64,000 nt of DNA, taken from positions 1-64,000 of the forward strand of contig CAJUES010000007.1 of the NCBI GenBank assembly GCA_910585765.1. Direction: 5' to 3'. Below the pieces are notes generated by a model. That model worked only from the letters and a program-made list of their open reading frames with translations, had not been told where the DNA came from and ran no database searches. Below are positions 33,187-42,242 of the stretch, in pieces. The translations under genes were made by a program, and so were the position numbers. This stretch comes from an uncultured Lachnospiraceae bacterium. GTDB lineage: Bacteria; Bacillota; Clostridia; Lachnospirales; Lachnospiraceae. Numbering within the stretch: the stretch's first letter is position 1; each line of letters starts with the position of its first letter.

Positions 33187-34926
33187 GTGCTTAAAATATT
33201 GAAAAAAATAAATAAATTGATGGATCACAGACAGAAGGGCGCCATGGCGCGCCTCTTCGTGATGATGGTCGTCTCAGCGGGACTCGAGACTGGTGCGGTG
33301 ATGATGGTGATGGCTGTGGTGCAGCTGATCCTGGATCCGGTTTCGCTCGAACAGGGGGAAACATATCAGGCGGTATGCCGTCTGCTCCATATACAGGGTA
33401 CGGTAGCGTTCTCGGTGCTGGCAATTTTGTTTCTGATCGTGCTGTACATCGCGAAAAATGGGTTCCAGTTTTTTCTGCAGCGGAGTCTGTACCGGTTTGT
33501 GTACAGCAACCAGTTCAAGACGGCGTCAAGCCTGATGAAAAATTTTGTCAGACGCGAGTATGAATATTATCTGAATGCGGAAACATCTGTTATTCAAAGA
33601 AGTATCACGGCGGATGTCAGCAATATGTACGCGCTGATCATGTCCGTCCTGCAGATCGCGTCGGAGGCGATCGTCGCGGTGTTCCTTGTGGCGGCGCTCT
33701 TTGTGCAGGATCCGGTCATGACGGTTGTGATCGCGCTGCTGCTGGTCGTGACGCTGGTGGTCATCAAGAATATCATCAAGCCGATCATGAACCGCACCGG
33801 CAAGGAGAACCAGGATTACGGCGCGTCGATGTTTGCGTGGATCTCGCAGACGGTGCAGGGGATCAAGGAGATCAAGGTTGCGGGGCGCGAGCAGTATTTC
33901 ATCGGCGAGTACTGCAAGGTCGGCGAGGGCTATGTGAAGGCGATGGAGCGGTTCAGCCTGTTCAACAACACCCCGAAGCTTCTGATCGAGACTGTGTGTA
34001 TGGCGGGACTGCTCGGGTATATCCTGGTGCTGATCGTGTCCGGCGCGAACGTGTCCAGCATGGTCTCGCTGTTTGCGGCGTTTGGGATCGCGGCGATGCG
34101 CCTGCTGCCCGCGGCGAGCCGCATCAACAACCAGCTGACGAGCATGGCGTTCAACGAGCCGTTTTTCTTCAATGTGAGCGACAATCTGGTCGAGGAGACG
34201 GACGAGGAGCACACGGACATCTCCTACGCGGTGGTCGCGAAGGAGAAGCTGCCTGTCACGCGGGAGGTCAGGCTGTCGGACATCACGTACCACTATCCGA
34301 ACTCGGACAAGCTGATCTTTGACCACGCGACAGTCTCCTTTCCGATCGGCAAGTCGATCGGCATCGTGGGGACGAGCGGCGCCGGCAAGACGACGATCAT
34401 TGATATTTTGCTGGGGCTGTTAAGACTGCAGGGCGGCAGTGTGCTTGCGGATGACGTGGATATACAGGAGCACTACAGGGAGTGGCTTGCCAATGTGGGC
34501 TATATTCCGCAGATGATCTTTCTGCTGGACGCAGATATCCGGAAAAATGTCGCCTTTGGCGTTCCGGAGGATGAGATCGATGACGGGAAGCTCTGGTATG
34601 CCCTGCAGGAAGCACAGCTGGATGAATTTGTCAGGGCGCTGCCGGACGGGGTGAACACGGGAATCGGGGAGCGCGGCATCCGGCTTTCGGGCGGACAGCG
34701 GCAGCGGATCGGCATCGCGCGGGCGCTTTACAACGATCCTGAGGTGCTGATCCTCGACGAGGCGACCTCGGCGCTGGACAATGACACGGAGGCGGCGATC
34801 ATGGAGTCCATAAACAGGCTGCACGGTAAAAAGACGCTTGTTATTATAGCGCACAGGTTACAGACGATCGAAAAATGTGATATGGTATTCAGAGTGGAGT
34901 CCGGTAAGATCGAGAGGGACAGATAA
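33187..34926 (+). CDS. ABC transporter, fused permease-ATPase (MsbA/PglK-like)
   Basis: A 579-aa half-transporter. Six transmembrane helices (about 15-310) precede a complete nucleotide-binding domain with Walker A GTSGAGKT (395-402), signature LSGGQ (500-504), Walker B VLILDE (520-525) and an H-loop (IIAHRLQ). The start is GTG 33187 behind GGATGGAG. Placed at the head of a glycan block with no Wzx flippase in the window, it could flip lipid-linked oligosaccharide as PglK does; export of another compound is possible. It contrasts with the gutted ABC gene at 411-1766. Confidence 0.88.
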   Translation: MLKILKKINKLMDHRQKGAMARLFVMMVVSAGLETGAVMMVMAVVQLILDPVSLEQGETYQAVCRLLHIQGTVAFSVLAILFLIVLYIAKNGFQFFLQRSLYRFVYSNQFKTASSLMKNFVRREYEYYLNAETSVIQRSITADVSNMYALIMSVLQIASEAIVAVFLVAALFVQDPVMTVVIALLLVVTLVVIKNIIKPIMNRTGKENQDYGASMFAWISQTVQGIKEIKVAGREQYFIGEYCKVGEGYVKAMERFSLFNNTPKLLIETVCMAGLLGYILVLIVSGANVSSMVSLFAAFGIAAMRLLPAASRINNQLTSMAFNEPFFFNVSDNLVEETDEEHTDISYAVVAKEKLPVTREVRLSDITYHYPNSDKLIFDHATVSFPIGKSIGIVGTSGAGKTTIIDILLGLLRLQGGSVLADDVDIQEHYREWLANVGYIPQMIFLLDADIRKNVAFGVPEDEIDDGKLWYALQEAQLDEFVRALPDGVNTGIGERGIRLSGGQRQRIGIARALYNDPEVLILDEATSALDNDTEAAIMESINRLHGKKTLVIIAHRLQTIEKCDMVFRVESGKIERDR

Positions 34927-34966
34927 ACAACAAATGCAAAAAGCGGCGGAGGGGAAGTGGCGGGTT

Positions 34967-36007
34967 ATGAAGCTTAGTATAATCGTACCTGTATATAATA
35001 TGGCGTCGGACAATAAATTGCGGTATTGTCTCGATTCCCTGATCAATCAGACGATTGCGGACTACGAGGTCATAGCAGTCGACGATGCCTCGACGGACGA
35101 GTCGTTTGAGATCCTCAGGGAGTATGAAGCCAGATATCCGTGGAAGTTCAAGGCGGTGCAGTCCTATGAGAATGTCAAACAGGGCGGTGCGCGCAACAAG
35201 GGACTGGACATCGCGCGCGGCACCTGGGTCGGCTTTGTCGATTCAGACGACTGGGCGGCGCCGGACATGTATGAAAAAATGATCAGGAAAGCAGAAAAGA
35301 CCGGTGCGGACGTTGTCGGGTGTGACTACTGCATGGTCGATACGCACACCATGAATGTCGGAAAACTGATGCCGAACAACACGGCTGACCAGACCGGGGT
35401 GCTCGATCACGAGCGGTACAAAAAGCTGGTCATGAACCCTGGCAGCATGGTGATCAAGGTGTACCTGCGGGAGGTGATCGACGCCTATCATCTGCGGTTT
35501 CCCGAGCGGACCTTCTATGAGGACAATTGCGCCTCGCCGATCTGGATGCTGCATTTTACCCACTTTGAGAAGGTCGAGGAGCCGCTGTATTACTATTATC
35601 AGCATGACACATCCACGGTACACGCGATCAGCGCCGAAAAGTGCGAGGCGAGGCTTGCGATGGGCAAACGCCTGATCGAGGAGGCGCGCAGATACGGCAT
35701 ATACAAGCCGTACAGGCAGGAGTTTGAGTTTGCGTTCTCCAAGCTCTATTACATGAACACGCTCTTCACCTACATGCTCGGCGTGAAGAAGCCGAAACTA
35801 AAGTTCCTCAGACAGATCGCGGATGGGATCAAAAAGGAGTTCCCCGATTTTCAGGACAACATCTATTATCAGAATGAGTTTGACGCGGAGCAGAAGAAAC
35901 TCGCGGCGATGCATATGGAGTCCCCGCTCAGATTCAAGCTTTATTTTCAGCTGCTCTGTTTTTACCGAAACAGGATTCGCCGCAATACCAGGGATGCAGA
36001 GGGATAG
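34967..36007 (+). CDS. Family 2 glycosyltransferase
   Basis: A 346-aa GT-A enzyme: MKLSIIVPVYNM, IAVDDASTDESFEIL, GGARNKGLDIARG and the DxD segment FVDSDDW (about residues 90-96), followed by an alpha-helical C-terminal third (about 240-346). Of EpsJ/WcaA-like type, acting on the cytoplasmic face. ATG 34967; the frame could begin at 34877 but that would overlap the ABC gene. Only 3 bases separate it from the MBOAT gene. Sugar unknown. Confidence 0.87.
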   Translation: MKLSIIVPVYNMASDNKLRYCLDSLINQTIADYEVIAVDDASTDESFEILREYEARYPWKFKAVQSYENVKQGGARNKGLDIARGTWVGFVDSDDWAAPDMYEKMIRKAEKTGADVVGCDYCMVDTHTMNVGKLMPNNTADQTGVLDHERYKKLVMNPGSMVIKVYLREVIDAYHLRFPERTFYEDNCASPIWMLHFTHFEKVEEPLYYYYQHDTSTVHAISAEKCEARLAMGKRLIEEARRYGIYKPYRQEFEFAFSKLYYMNTLFTYMLGVKKPKLKFLRQIADGIKKEFPDFQDNIYYQNEFDAEQKKLAAMHMESPLRFKLYFQLLCFYRNRIRRNTRDAEG

Positions 36008-36010
36008 GAT

Positions 36011-37519
36011 ATGCAGTTTACTTCTTTTGATTTTTTAGTCTTTTTTCCGGCGGTGGTGCTGCTGTTTTATGGGATGCCCCGGCGTCTGCGCCAACTGTGG
36101 CTCCTGCTGGCAAGCTATTATTTTTATATGGGCTGGAATGCAAAGTACGCGCTGCTGATCCTGACATCGACAGTCATTACATATCTGTGTGCGCTTCTGA
36201 TGGAGCATGCAGGCATGCGGGAGGGCGGCAGGCGGAAGTGCAGGATGATCCTTGCGGCGGGGATCGTGAGCAATCTGGCGATCCTTGTGTTCTTCAAATA
36301 TTTCTATTTTCTGCACGACACGTTCGCCGCGCTCGTCTCCGTGTTTGGCGTGGAGATCCGGGCGTCGAGGCTTGATATCCTCCTGCCCGTGGGGATCTCG
36401 TTCTACACGTTCCAGGCGCTGGGCTACACGATCGACGTGTACCGCGGGACGGTGAAGGCGGAGAAGAATTTCGTGCGGTATGCGCTGTTCGTGTCGTTCT
36501 TCCCGCAGCTGGTGGCGGGACCGATCGAGCGCAGCGGGAACCTGCTGGGGCAGCTGGAGAGGATCTCCGACAGGAAACTCTTCGAGGGACCGTGGAGCTT
36601 TGAGAAGGCGACGAGGGGACTGCTTTTGATGCTGTGGGGATTTTTCATGAAGATGGTCATCGCGGACAGGGCGGCGGTGCTGGTCAACCAGGTGTTTGGG
36701 ATCTATTATATGTTCAGCGGCGTGGCGCTCTCGCTGGCGGCGTTACTGTTTGCCGTGCAGCTGTACTGTGATTTTGCGAGCTACTCGCTGATCGCGATGG
36801 GGGCGGCAAAGGTCCTGGGGATCGACCTGATGACAAACTTCGAGGCGCCGTTCTTTGCGAGGAACATCAGCGAGCTGTGGAGGCGCTGGCATGTGTCGCT
36901 GAGTTCCTGGTTCCGGGATTATCTCTATATACCGCTCGGCGGGAACCGCTGCTCGAGAGCCAGGAAATATTTTAACACGATGGTGACGTTTTTCGTGAGC
37001 GGATTCTGGCACGGCGCGAGCTGGCATTTTGTGGTGTGGGGCGTGATACAGGGCGTGTATATCGTGATCGGCGATCTGCTGAGACCGCTCAAGGCGGGGG
37101 TCGTCAATCTCTTCCATGTGCGCGCAAAGACGTTTGGGTATCAGTTCTTTCAGGGGCTGGGCACATTTTTGCTGTTCGCGCTTTCGCTGGTGTTTTTCAG
37201 GGCGGACACAGTGCCGGATGCCGTCTACTATATCCGGCGGATGTTCACGACGTTTGACGTGTGGTCGCTGTTTGACGAGTCCGTTTATCATCTGGGGCTG
37301 GACAGGAAGGAGATGGGTATTTTGTGGCTCGGCATCCTGCTGCTGATCGTCGTGGATGCTTATTATGTGCGGAAGAAGGCACTGTTTGACACGATGGTGA
37401 AAAGCCAGTGCCTTGCCGTGCAGTATGTGATCGTGGCGGTGCTGCTCGTGATGGTGATCGTGTTCGGTGTGTACGGGGAGGGCTACGACGCGTCACAGTT
37501 CATCTATTTCCAGTTTTGA
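36011..37519 (+). CDS. MBOAT-family O-acyltransferase (AlgI/DltB-like)
   Basis: A 502-aa protein with about 11-12 transmembrane helices. It has the MBOAT core SFFPQLVAGPIERSG, the LWRRWHVSLSSWFRDYLYIPLGG block, and the catalytic-histidine motif FWHGASWHFVVWG (around residues 334-346). Such proteins move acyl groups across the membrane for O-acylation of surface glycans, with an SGNH partner completing transfer outside. That partner is encoded next. The gene is a typical length for AlgI/DltB types. The acyl group is probably acetyl but this is not shown. Confidence 0.93.
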   Translation: MQFTSFDFLVFFPAVVLLFYGMPRRLRQLWLLLASYYFYMGWNAKYALLILTSTVITYLCALLMEHAGMREGGRRKCRMILAAGIVSNLAILVFFKYFYFLHDTFAALVSVFGVEIRASRLDILLPVGISFYTFQALGYTIDVYRGTVKAEKNFVRYALFVSFFPQLVAGPIERSGNLLGQLERISDRKLFEGPWSFEKATRGLLLMLWGFFMKMVIADRAAVLVNQVFGIYYMFSGVALSLAALLFAVQLYCDFASYSLIAMGAAKVLGIDLMTNFEAPFFARNISELWRRWHVSLSSWFRDYLYIPLGGNRCSRARKYFNTMVTFFVSGFWHGASWHFVVWGVIQGVYIVIGDLLRPLKAGVVNLFHVRAKTFGYQFFQGLGTFLLFALSLVFFRADTVPDAVYYIRRMFTTFDVWSLFDESVYHLGLDRKEMGILWLGILLLIVVDAYYVRKKALFDTMVKSQCLAVQYVIVAVLLVMVIVFGVYGEGYDASQFIYFQF

Positions 37520-37571
37520 AAACGGAAAAATTTTCATGAAAACTTTTCATCAATAAGAACAGGAGATTGGA

Positions 37572-38807
37572 ATGGCGATAAGGACAATCATTTCCAGAAT
37601 GGTATCGATAGCAGCCTTTGCCCTGATGATCGGTCTGGTGCTTGCTGTCACGGGTCAGATCATCCGCGCAAAGTTTATGGGGGATTCCACCACGATCGTG
37701 GACGGTTTTTATGCGGAGAAGAAAAATGATATCGATCTTATCGTGATCGGCAGCAGCAACAGCTTCTGCACGGTCGACCCGCTCGTGCTGTACGAGGAGT
37801 ACGGCATCGCGGCATATGATTTCGGCAGTTCATCGCAGCCGATGAACCTCTCGGTGCTGTACCTCAAGGAGGCGCTAAAGACTCAGAAGCCCAAGGTGGT
37901 GGCGCTCGAGGTCAACATGATGACGAGCGACAGCGAGAGCAGCCGCAGCGAGGCGGGACTGCGCTGGGGATTTACGAACATACCGCTCTCGGTGGACAAG
38001 TTAAAGTGCATCTACCAGTCGGTGGGTGAGGTCAATGCGGAGTACTTCACGTATGTATTTCCGATCTTTAGGTATCACAGCCGCTGGAAGGAGCTTTCCA
38101 AGACGGACTACACATATTTTTACCAGGACAAGACAAACTATACAAAGGGGTATCTGGAGACGCAGGCGGTATCGGAGGAGCGGATCAACCTGACGGAGTA
38201 CGATTTTGAGGGCACGGCGCAGATCGGGGAGGAGAATGCATTCTGCCTCGGAGAGATCGTGCAGTTGTGCAGGCAGAACGATGCGGAGCTGCTGCTGTTT
38301 AAGTCGCCGCGGGAGAACTGGCACCGGTACGAGACGGAGGCTGTGCGGGCGCTCGCTGACGCGCAGGGGCTAAAGTTCGTGGATTTCAACGAGCTGTACA
38401 GCGACGGCAGGATCGCGCTCGACATGGCGGCGGATTTCAGGGACACGCAGCATCTCAACGACGCCGGCGCGCGGAAGGTCACAAGCTATCTGGGCAGCTA
38501 CATCAGGGAAAACTATGAGCTGCCGGACAGGAGAGGGGAGGCAGAGCCCAACGCGTGGGACGAGGCGTGCGCGTACAGGCAGCGCAAGGGCTGGCAGGAG
38601 TACATGGCGGCGCGCACGGCGCGGGAGTGCATCGAGATGCTTCAGGATGACGAGGATTACGTGCTGATCGTGACGGACACGCAAAATGACGGCGGCGTGC
38701 GGCAGTGGGTGTACCAAGACTGCCGGGTGGCGCTTGACTTAACATGGCAGGAGGACGCATCCGGCACATGCGGATCGGGGAGAGCGAGCTGGTGCTCGCA
38801 AAGATGA
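37572..38807 (+). CDS. SGNH/AlgJ-like acyl-transfer partner, reading frame broken near the 3' end
   Basis: A signal-anchor helix (about 10-30) precedes an extracytoplasmic SGNH-type domain. It has the nucleophile block IVIGSSNSF (Ser in GSSNS), an N-terminal-side SSQPMNLSVLYLKEAL region and the catalytic D-x-x-H block DTQHLNDAGA. In this frame the protein ends with unrelated residues (GTCGSGRASWCSQR). A sensible continuation, IRIGESELVLAK-like and ending TASLTFAE, lies in another frame up to 38929. A one-base shift between about 38735 and 38765 would restore a ~450-aa protein. The catalytic residues lie before the break, so some activity may remain. It pairs with the MBOAT gene 52 bases upstream. 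Confidence 0.75.
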   Translation: MAIRTIISRMVSIAAFALMIGLVLAVTGQIIRAKFMGDSTTIVDGFYAEKKNDIDLIVIGSSNSFCTVDPLVLYEEYGIAAYDFGSSSQPMNLSVLYLKEALKTQKPKVVALEVNMMTSDSESSRSEAGLRWGFTNIPLSVDKLKCIYQSVGEVNAEYFTYVFPIFRYHSRWKELSKTDYTYFYQDKTNYTKGYLETQAVSEERINLTEYDFEGTAQIGEENAFCLGEIVQLCRQNDAELLLFKSPRENWHRYETEAVRALADAQGLKFVDFNELYSDGRIALDMAADFRDTQHLNDAGARKVTSYLGSYIRENYELPDRRGEAEPNAWDEACAYRQRKGWQEYMAARTARECIEMLQDDEDYVLIVTDTQNDGGVRQWVYQDCRVALDLTWQEDASGTCGSGRASWCSQR

Positions 38808-38929
38808 GCACGCTCCACCAGGTGCTGGTCGACGGGGTGGAGCAGTACCAGGCGGGGATGCGGTGGAACATCATCGTGTATGACAGGATCCTCGGCAGTG
38901 TCACGGCAAGCCTGACGTTTGCGGAGTAG
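38744..38929 (+). pseudogene. Out-of-frame C-terminal piece of the SGNH protein
   Basis: This frame reads GGRIRHMRIGESELVLAKMS, then TLHQVLVDGVEQYQAGMRWN, then IIVYDRILGSVTASLTFAE. It looks like the natural continuation of the upstream gene, which is in a different frame. It has no ribosome site of its own beyond an AGGAGG inside the coding sequence. Either a real frameshift, a sequencing error, or programmed recoding explains it. Confidence 0.65.
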
Positions 38930-38931
38930 GC

Positions 38932-38970
38932 GTCACTGTTCCCTCTTTTGGCTGGGGCGTGAGCAGTAAC
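38932..38970. repeat. Short decayed palindromic repeat after the SGNH gene
   Basis: GTCACTGTTC (38932-38941) and GAGCAGTAAC (38961-38970) are inverted with two mismatches. The interior CCCTC and GGGGCGTGA match the 59-bp element at 32936. It starts two bases after the stop codon. Confidence 0.6.
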
Positions 38971-38987
38971 GAGCAGGCAGCGGCGGG

Positions 38988-39127
38988 GTTACAGTTCAGC
39001 CCAGGACTTCGCACTGTGCTGCGAAGTCCGTGAGAAAGCATAGTGGCCTAGATGCATCAAGCCAACCGCGAAGCGGTTTTTGCATGGCTTGATGCCTGTA
39101 ACAGGAAGCCGAAGGCTGAACTGTTAC
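38988..39127. repeat. 140-bp structured palindromic repeat, copy 1
   Basis: The ends GTTACAGTTCAGCC (38988-39001) and GGCTGAACTGTTAC (39114-39127) are inverted, 13 of 14. Inside are a perfect hairpin GGACTTCGCA/TGCGAAGTCC (39004-39029) and a perfect 11-base pair GCATCAAGCCA/TGGCTTGATGC (39054-39064, 39085-39095). The latter encloses ACCGC GAA GCGGT TTTT (39065-39080), which resembles a small terminator. A second copy in the same orientation lies at 49274-49413 with about eight differences in 140 bases. No coding frame inside. Confidence 0.9.
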
Positions 39128-39156
39128 GCGGCGGGAAAGAACCGCACCATATTGTT

Positions 39157-39185
39157 TTGACGGGCGGGGTAAAATATGGTAGAAT
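39157..39185 (+). promoter_or_regulatory. SigA promoter with extended -10 for the pseudaminic acid operon
   Basis: TTGACG (39157-39162) and TAGAAT (39180-39185), 17-base spacer, with TG one base before the -10. It lies 30 bases after the 140-bp repeat and 56 bases before the pseB start. Confidence 0.72.
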
Positions 39186-39240
39186 TGGAAGGAATCAGAA
39201 ATTCTGTAAGATAGTATAAGATAGTAATTGGAGGATCAAG

Positions 39241-40236
39241 ATGATATTAGATGACAAGACGATACTGATCACAGGCGGTACAGGCTCTTTTGGAAGGTGC
39301 TTTTCCCGATATGTGCTGGATCACTACAACCCGAAGAAGATCATCATCTACTCGCGGGATGAGTTCAAGCAGTGGGTGATGGCGAACGACTTTGCCGAGT
39401 ACAAGGACAAGCTCCGCTTCTTCATCGGCGATGTGCGCGACTACGAGCGCATGAAGCGCGCGTTCGAGGGTGTTGACTTTGTGATCCACGCGGCGGCATT
39501 GAAGCAGGTGCCGGCGTGCGAGTACAATCCGAACGAGGCGATCAAGACAAATGTGAACGGCGCTCAGAACGTCATCGACGCGGCGCTGAACACGGGGGTT
39601 CAGAAGGTTGTGGCGCTGTCCACGGACAAGGCAGTCAACCCGGTGAATCTGTACGGTGGTACGAAGCTTGTATCGGACAAATTGTTCATCGCGGCAAATG
39701 CCTACTGCGGCACAAAGGATCTGAACTTCTCCATCGTGCGGTACGGAAATGTGGCGGGCAGCCGCGGCTCGATCATCCCGCTGTTCCAAAAGCTGATCTA
39801 CGAGGGCGCCAAGGAACTTCCGATCACGGATTACCGCATGACACGTTTCTGGATCAGCCTGACCCAGGGCGTCGAGCTTGTGGTCAAGGCGCTCGAGGAG
39901 GCAAAGGGCGGCGAGACCTTCATCAGCAGGATACCGTCGTTTAAGATCACGGATCTCGCGGAGGCGATGGCGCCGGGCATGCGGACCGTCGAGGTGGGGA
40001 TCCGTCCCGGCGAGAAGCTGCACGAGGTGATGATCACGGCGGAGGATTCCGCGACGACCTACGAGTACGAGAAGAATTTCATCATCTATCCGCAGATGTT
40101 CTGGCAGGAGTCCAAGCGCCCGAATCCGAGCGGCAGGAAGGTGGAGGACGGATTCTATTACTCGTCCGGGAACAACACGGAGTGGCTCACGGTGGAGCAG
40201 ATCAAGGAACTCTTAAAGACGGATCTGCACGAGTAG
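39241..40236 (+). CDS. pseB: UDP-GlcNAc 4,6-dehydratase (inverting), PseB
   Basis: A 331-aa soluble SDR enzyme, first step of CMP-pseudaminic acid synthesis. The nucleotide-binding TGGTGSFG (11-18) and the catalytic STDKA (127-131) with Tyr138 and Lys142 (YGGTK) match FlaA1/PseB. It is the inverting enzyme, giving the L-arabino 4-keto sugar. SDR length and the immediate PseC neighbour support this over CapD types, which carry N-terminal membrane helices. GGAGG precedes the ATG. It heads a run of Pse genes with short gaps or overlaps. Confidence 0.95.
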   Translation: MILDDKTILITGGTGSFGRCFSRYVLDHYNPKKIIIYSRDEFKQWVMANDFAEYKDKLRFFIGDVRDYERMKRAFEGVDFVIHAAALKQVPACEYNPNEAIKTNVNGAQNVIDAALNTGVQKVVALSTDKAVNPVNLYGGTKLVSDKLFIAANAYCGTKDLNFSIVRYGNVAGSRGSIIPLFQKLIYEGAKELPITDYRMTRFWISLTQGVELVVKALEEAKGGETFISRIPSFKITDLAEAMAPGMRTVEVGIRPGEKLHEVMITAEDSATTYEYEKNFIIYPQMFWQESKRPNPSGRKVEDGFYYSSGNNTEWLTVEQIKELLKTDLHE

Positions 40237-40261
40237 GCGGCAGAAAATGTGAGGAAAGGAA

Positions 40262-41488
40262 ATGGGCGTCAGGATGGAAAAACCAGCGATAGCCGGAGGG
40301 ACTCCGGTCAGGGCTACGAAATTGTATTATGGCCACCAGTTCGTGGACAAGGCGGATGTGAAGGCTGTGGAGGAGGTGCTCACCAGCGATTATCTCACCT
40401 GCGGGCCGAAGGTTGTGGAGCTCGAAAAAAAGCTCTGTGAGATCACGGGAGCAAAATATGCGGTCGCTGTCTGCAACGGCACTGCAGCGCTCCACATCGC
40501 GGCGATGGCGGCAGGCGTGGGCGCGGGGGACGAGCTGATCACATCGCCGATCACGTTCGCGGCATCGGCAAACTGTGCGCTCTACTGCGGCGCCAGGCCG
40601 GTCTTTGCGGATATCGATCCCGATACCTACAATATCGATCCGGCGCGCGTGCGGGAAAAGATAACGGACCGCACCAGGGCGGTGGTCGCCGTGGATTTCA
40701 CAGGGCAGGCTGCACAGCTCGACGAGCTGCTTTCCATGTGCCGGGAGAGGGGCATCGTGCTGATCGAGGACGCCGCGCACTCCATCGGCACGCGGTACAA
40801 GGGAAAGCCTGTCGGCAGTATCGCGGACATCACGACGTTCAGTTTTCATCCCGTCAAGACCGTGACGGGCGGTGAGGGAGGGGCAGTGCTCACAGACAGG
40901 GCGGACATATACGAGAAACTCCTGCTCTACCGCTCCCACGGCATCACGAAGGACGAGGGGGATTATGAGAACGAGAGTCACGGTCCGTGGTATCACGAGC
41001 AGATCGGTTTAGGTTACAATTACAGGATCACGGATATCCAGTGCGCACTGATCCTGAGCCAGATCGACAAGCTCGGGCAGTTCGCGCGGAGGCGCCGGGA
41101 GATCGTCCAGCGGTACGACAGTGCATTTTCACAGATGCCGGAGCTCTCTGTACAGCGGGAGATACCGGAGTCTGACACGACGCGGCATCTCTACATACTG
41201 CGGATCAGACCGGAGGCGCTCACGATCGACCGCAGGGGCTTTTTCGAGGCGATGGCGGCGGAGAATATCTGCTGCAATGTGCACTACATCCCGGTGTACT
41301 GGCATCCGTATTATGAAAAAAAGCTCGGCTATCAGAAGGGCATCTGCCCCAACGCGGAGAAACTCTATATGGAGATGATGAGCCTGCCGATCTACTACTC
41401 GCTGACGGATCAGGACGTGGATGACGTGATCGCGGCAGTCAGAAAGATCGTGGCATATTACAGGGTTGGAGAGGGGGAGTCTGGTTGA
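40262..41488 (+). CDS. pseC: UDP-4-amino-4,6-dideoxy-N-acetyl-L-altrosamine transaminase, PseC
   Basis: A 408-aa DegT/DnrJ-family PLP aminotransferase, second Pse step. The PLP lysine is Lys199 in SFHPVKTVTGGEGG; VCNGTAALHIA (about 70-80) and IEDAAHSIG (about 168-176) are the cofactor-binding segments. The enzyme transfers an amino group from glutamate to C4 of the PseB product. GAGGAAAGG precedes ATG 40262; ATG 40274 is a possible alternative. It directly follows pseB, as in flagellin-glycosylation loci. Confidence 0.94.
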   Translation: MGVRMEKPAIAGGTPVRATKLYYGHQFVDKADVKAVEEVLTSDYLTCGPKVVELEKKLCEITGAKYAVAVCNGTAALHIAAMAAGVGAGDELITSPITFAASANCALYCGARPVFADIDPDTYNIDPARVREKITDRTRAVVAVDFTGQAAQLDELLSMCRERGIVLIEDAAHSIGTRYKGKPVGSIADITTFSFHPVKTVTGGEGGAVLTDRADIYEKLLLYRSHGITKDEGDYENESHGPWYHEQIGLGYNYRITDIQCALILSQIDKLGQFARRRREIVQRYDSAFSQMPELSVQREIPESDTTRHLYILRIRPEALTIDRRGFFEAMAAENICCNVHYIPVYWHPYYEKKLGYQKGICPNAEKLYMEMMSLPIYYSLTDQDVDDVIAAVRKIVAYYRVGEGESG

Positions 41489-41543
41489 AAAACCAGACTT
41501 TTCGCGGTGAACGGGGATCAACAGAGACAAGGAGGGTGCGATC

Positions 41544-42242
41544 ATGGAGAAAAGTGTAGCGATCATAACGGCGCGGGGCGGCAGCAGGCGGATACCGCGC
41601 AAGAATATCAAGCCGTTTCTCGGCAGACCGATTCTGGAGTACAGTGTTGAGGCGGCGCTGCAGGCGGCGCTGTTCGATGAGGTCATGGTGTCGACAGACG
41701 ACAGGGAGATCGCGCAGGCGGCGGAGCGGGCAGGCGCCGTGGTGCCGTTTTTCAGGAGCGGGGACACCGCTGATGATTTTGCCACGACAGCGGATGTCGT
41801 GGAGGAGGTTCTTGCGTCCTACGAGCGCATGGGCAGGCATTTCCGGACGGCGTGCTGCATCTACCCGACAGCGCCGTTTGTGACGGCGGAGACCATCAGG
41901 ACAGCCATGGCGCTCCTGGAGCAGGAGCGGGCAGACTGTGTGATCCCGGTGGTGAAGTTCTCCTTTCCGCCGCAGCGGGGCGTCGTCGTGCGGGAGGGGC
42001 GGCTTGCTCCGAAGTGGCCGGAAAACATGGCAAAGCGCTCGCAGGATCTCGAGCCGCTGTACCATGACTGCGGTCAGTTCTACTGCCTGGATGTGGAGCG
42101 ATTCAGGCAGCAGAAGGTGATCTGGATGGAGAATGCGGTCCCCTTCATACAGGACGAAAGGTATGTGCAGGATATTGACACGCTGCAGGACTGGGAGATC
42201 GCGGAGATGAAGTATCAGCTTTTGAGGGGGAGGACGGTATGA
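41544..42242 (+). CDS. pseF: CMP-pseudaminate cytidylyltransferase, PseF
   Basis: A 232-aa nucleotidyltransferase of the NeuA/PseF type, which activates pseudaminic acid with CTP. The CTP-binding ITARGGSRRIPRKN (8-21) and the VSTDDREIA region (about 51-59) are clear, and length matches PseF rather than the longer NeuA. An AAGGAGG site precedes the ATG. It overlaps pseI by four bases (ATGA). PseF versus legionaminate cytidylyltransferase is decided mainly by the neighbouring PseB/C/G/I enzymes. Confidence 0.92.
   Translation: MEKSVAIITARGGSRRIPRKNIKPFLGRPILEYSVEAALQAALFDEVMVSTDDREIAQAAERAGAVVPFFRSGDTADDFATTADVVEEVLASYERMGRHFRTACCIYPTAPFVTAETIRTAMALLEQERADCVIPVVKFSFPPQRGVVVREGRLAPKWPENMAKRSQDLEPLYHDCGQFYCLDVERFRQQKVIWMENAVPFIQDERYVQDIDTLQDWEIAEMKYQLLRGRTV

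Noticed and set aside
38988..39127. Insertion sequence
   Set aside because: No transposase frame and only about 140 bases; better described as a non-autonomous structured repeat.
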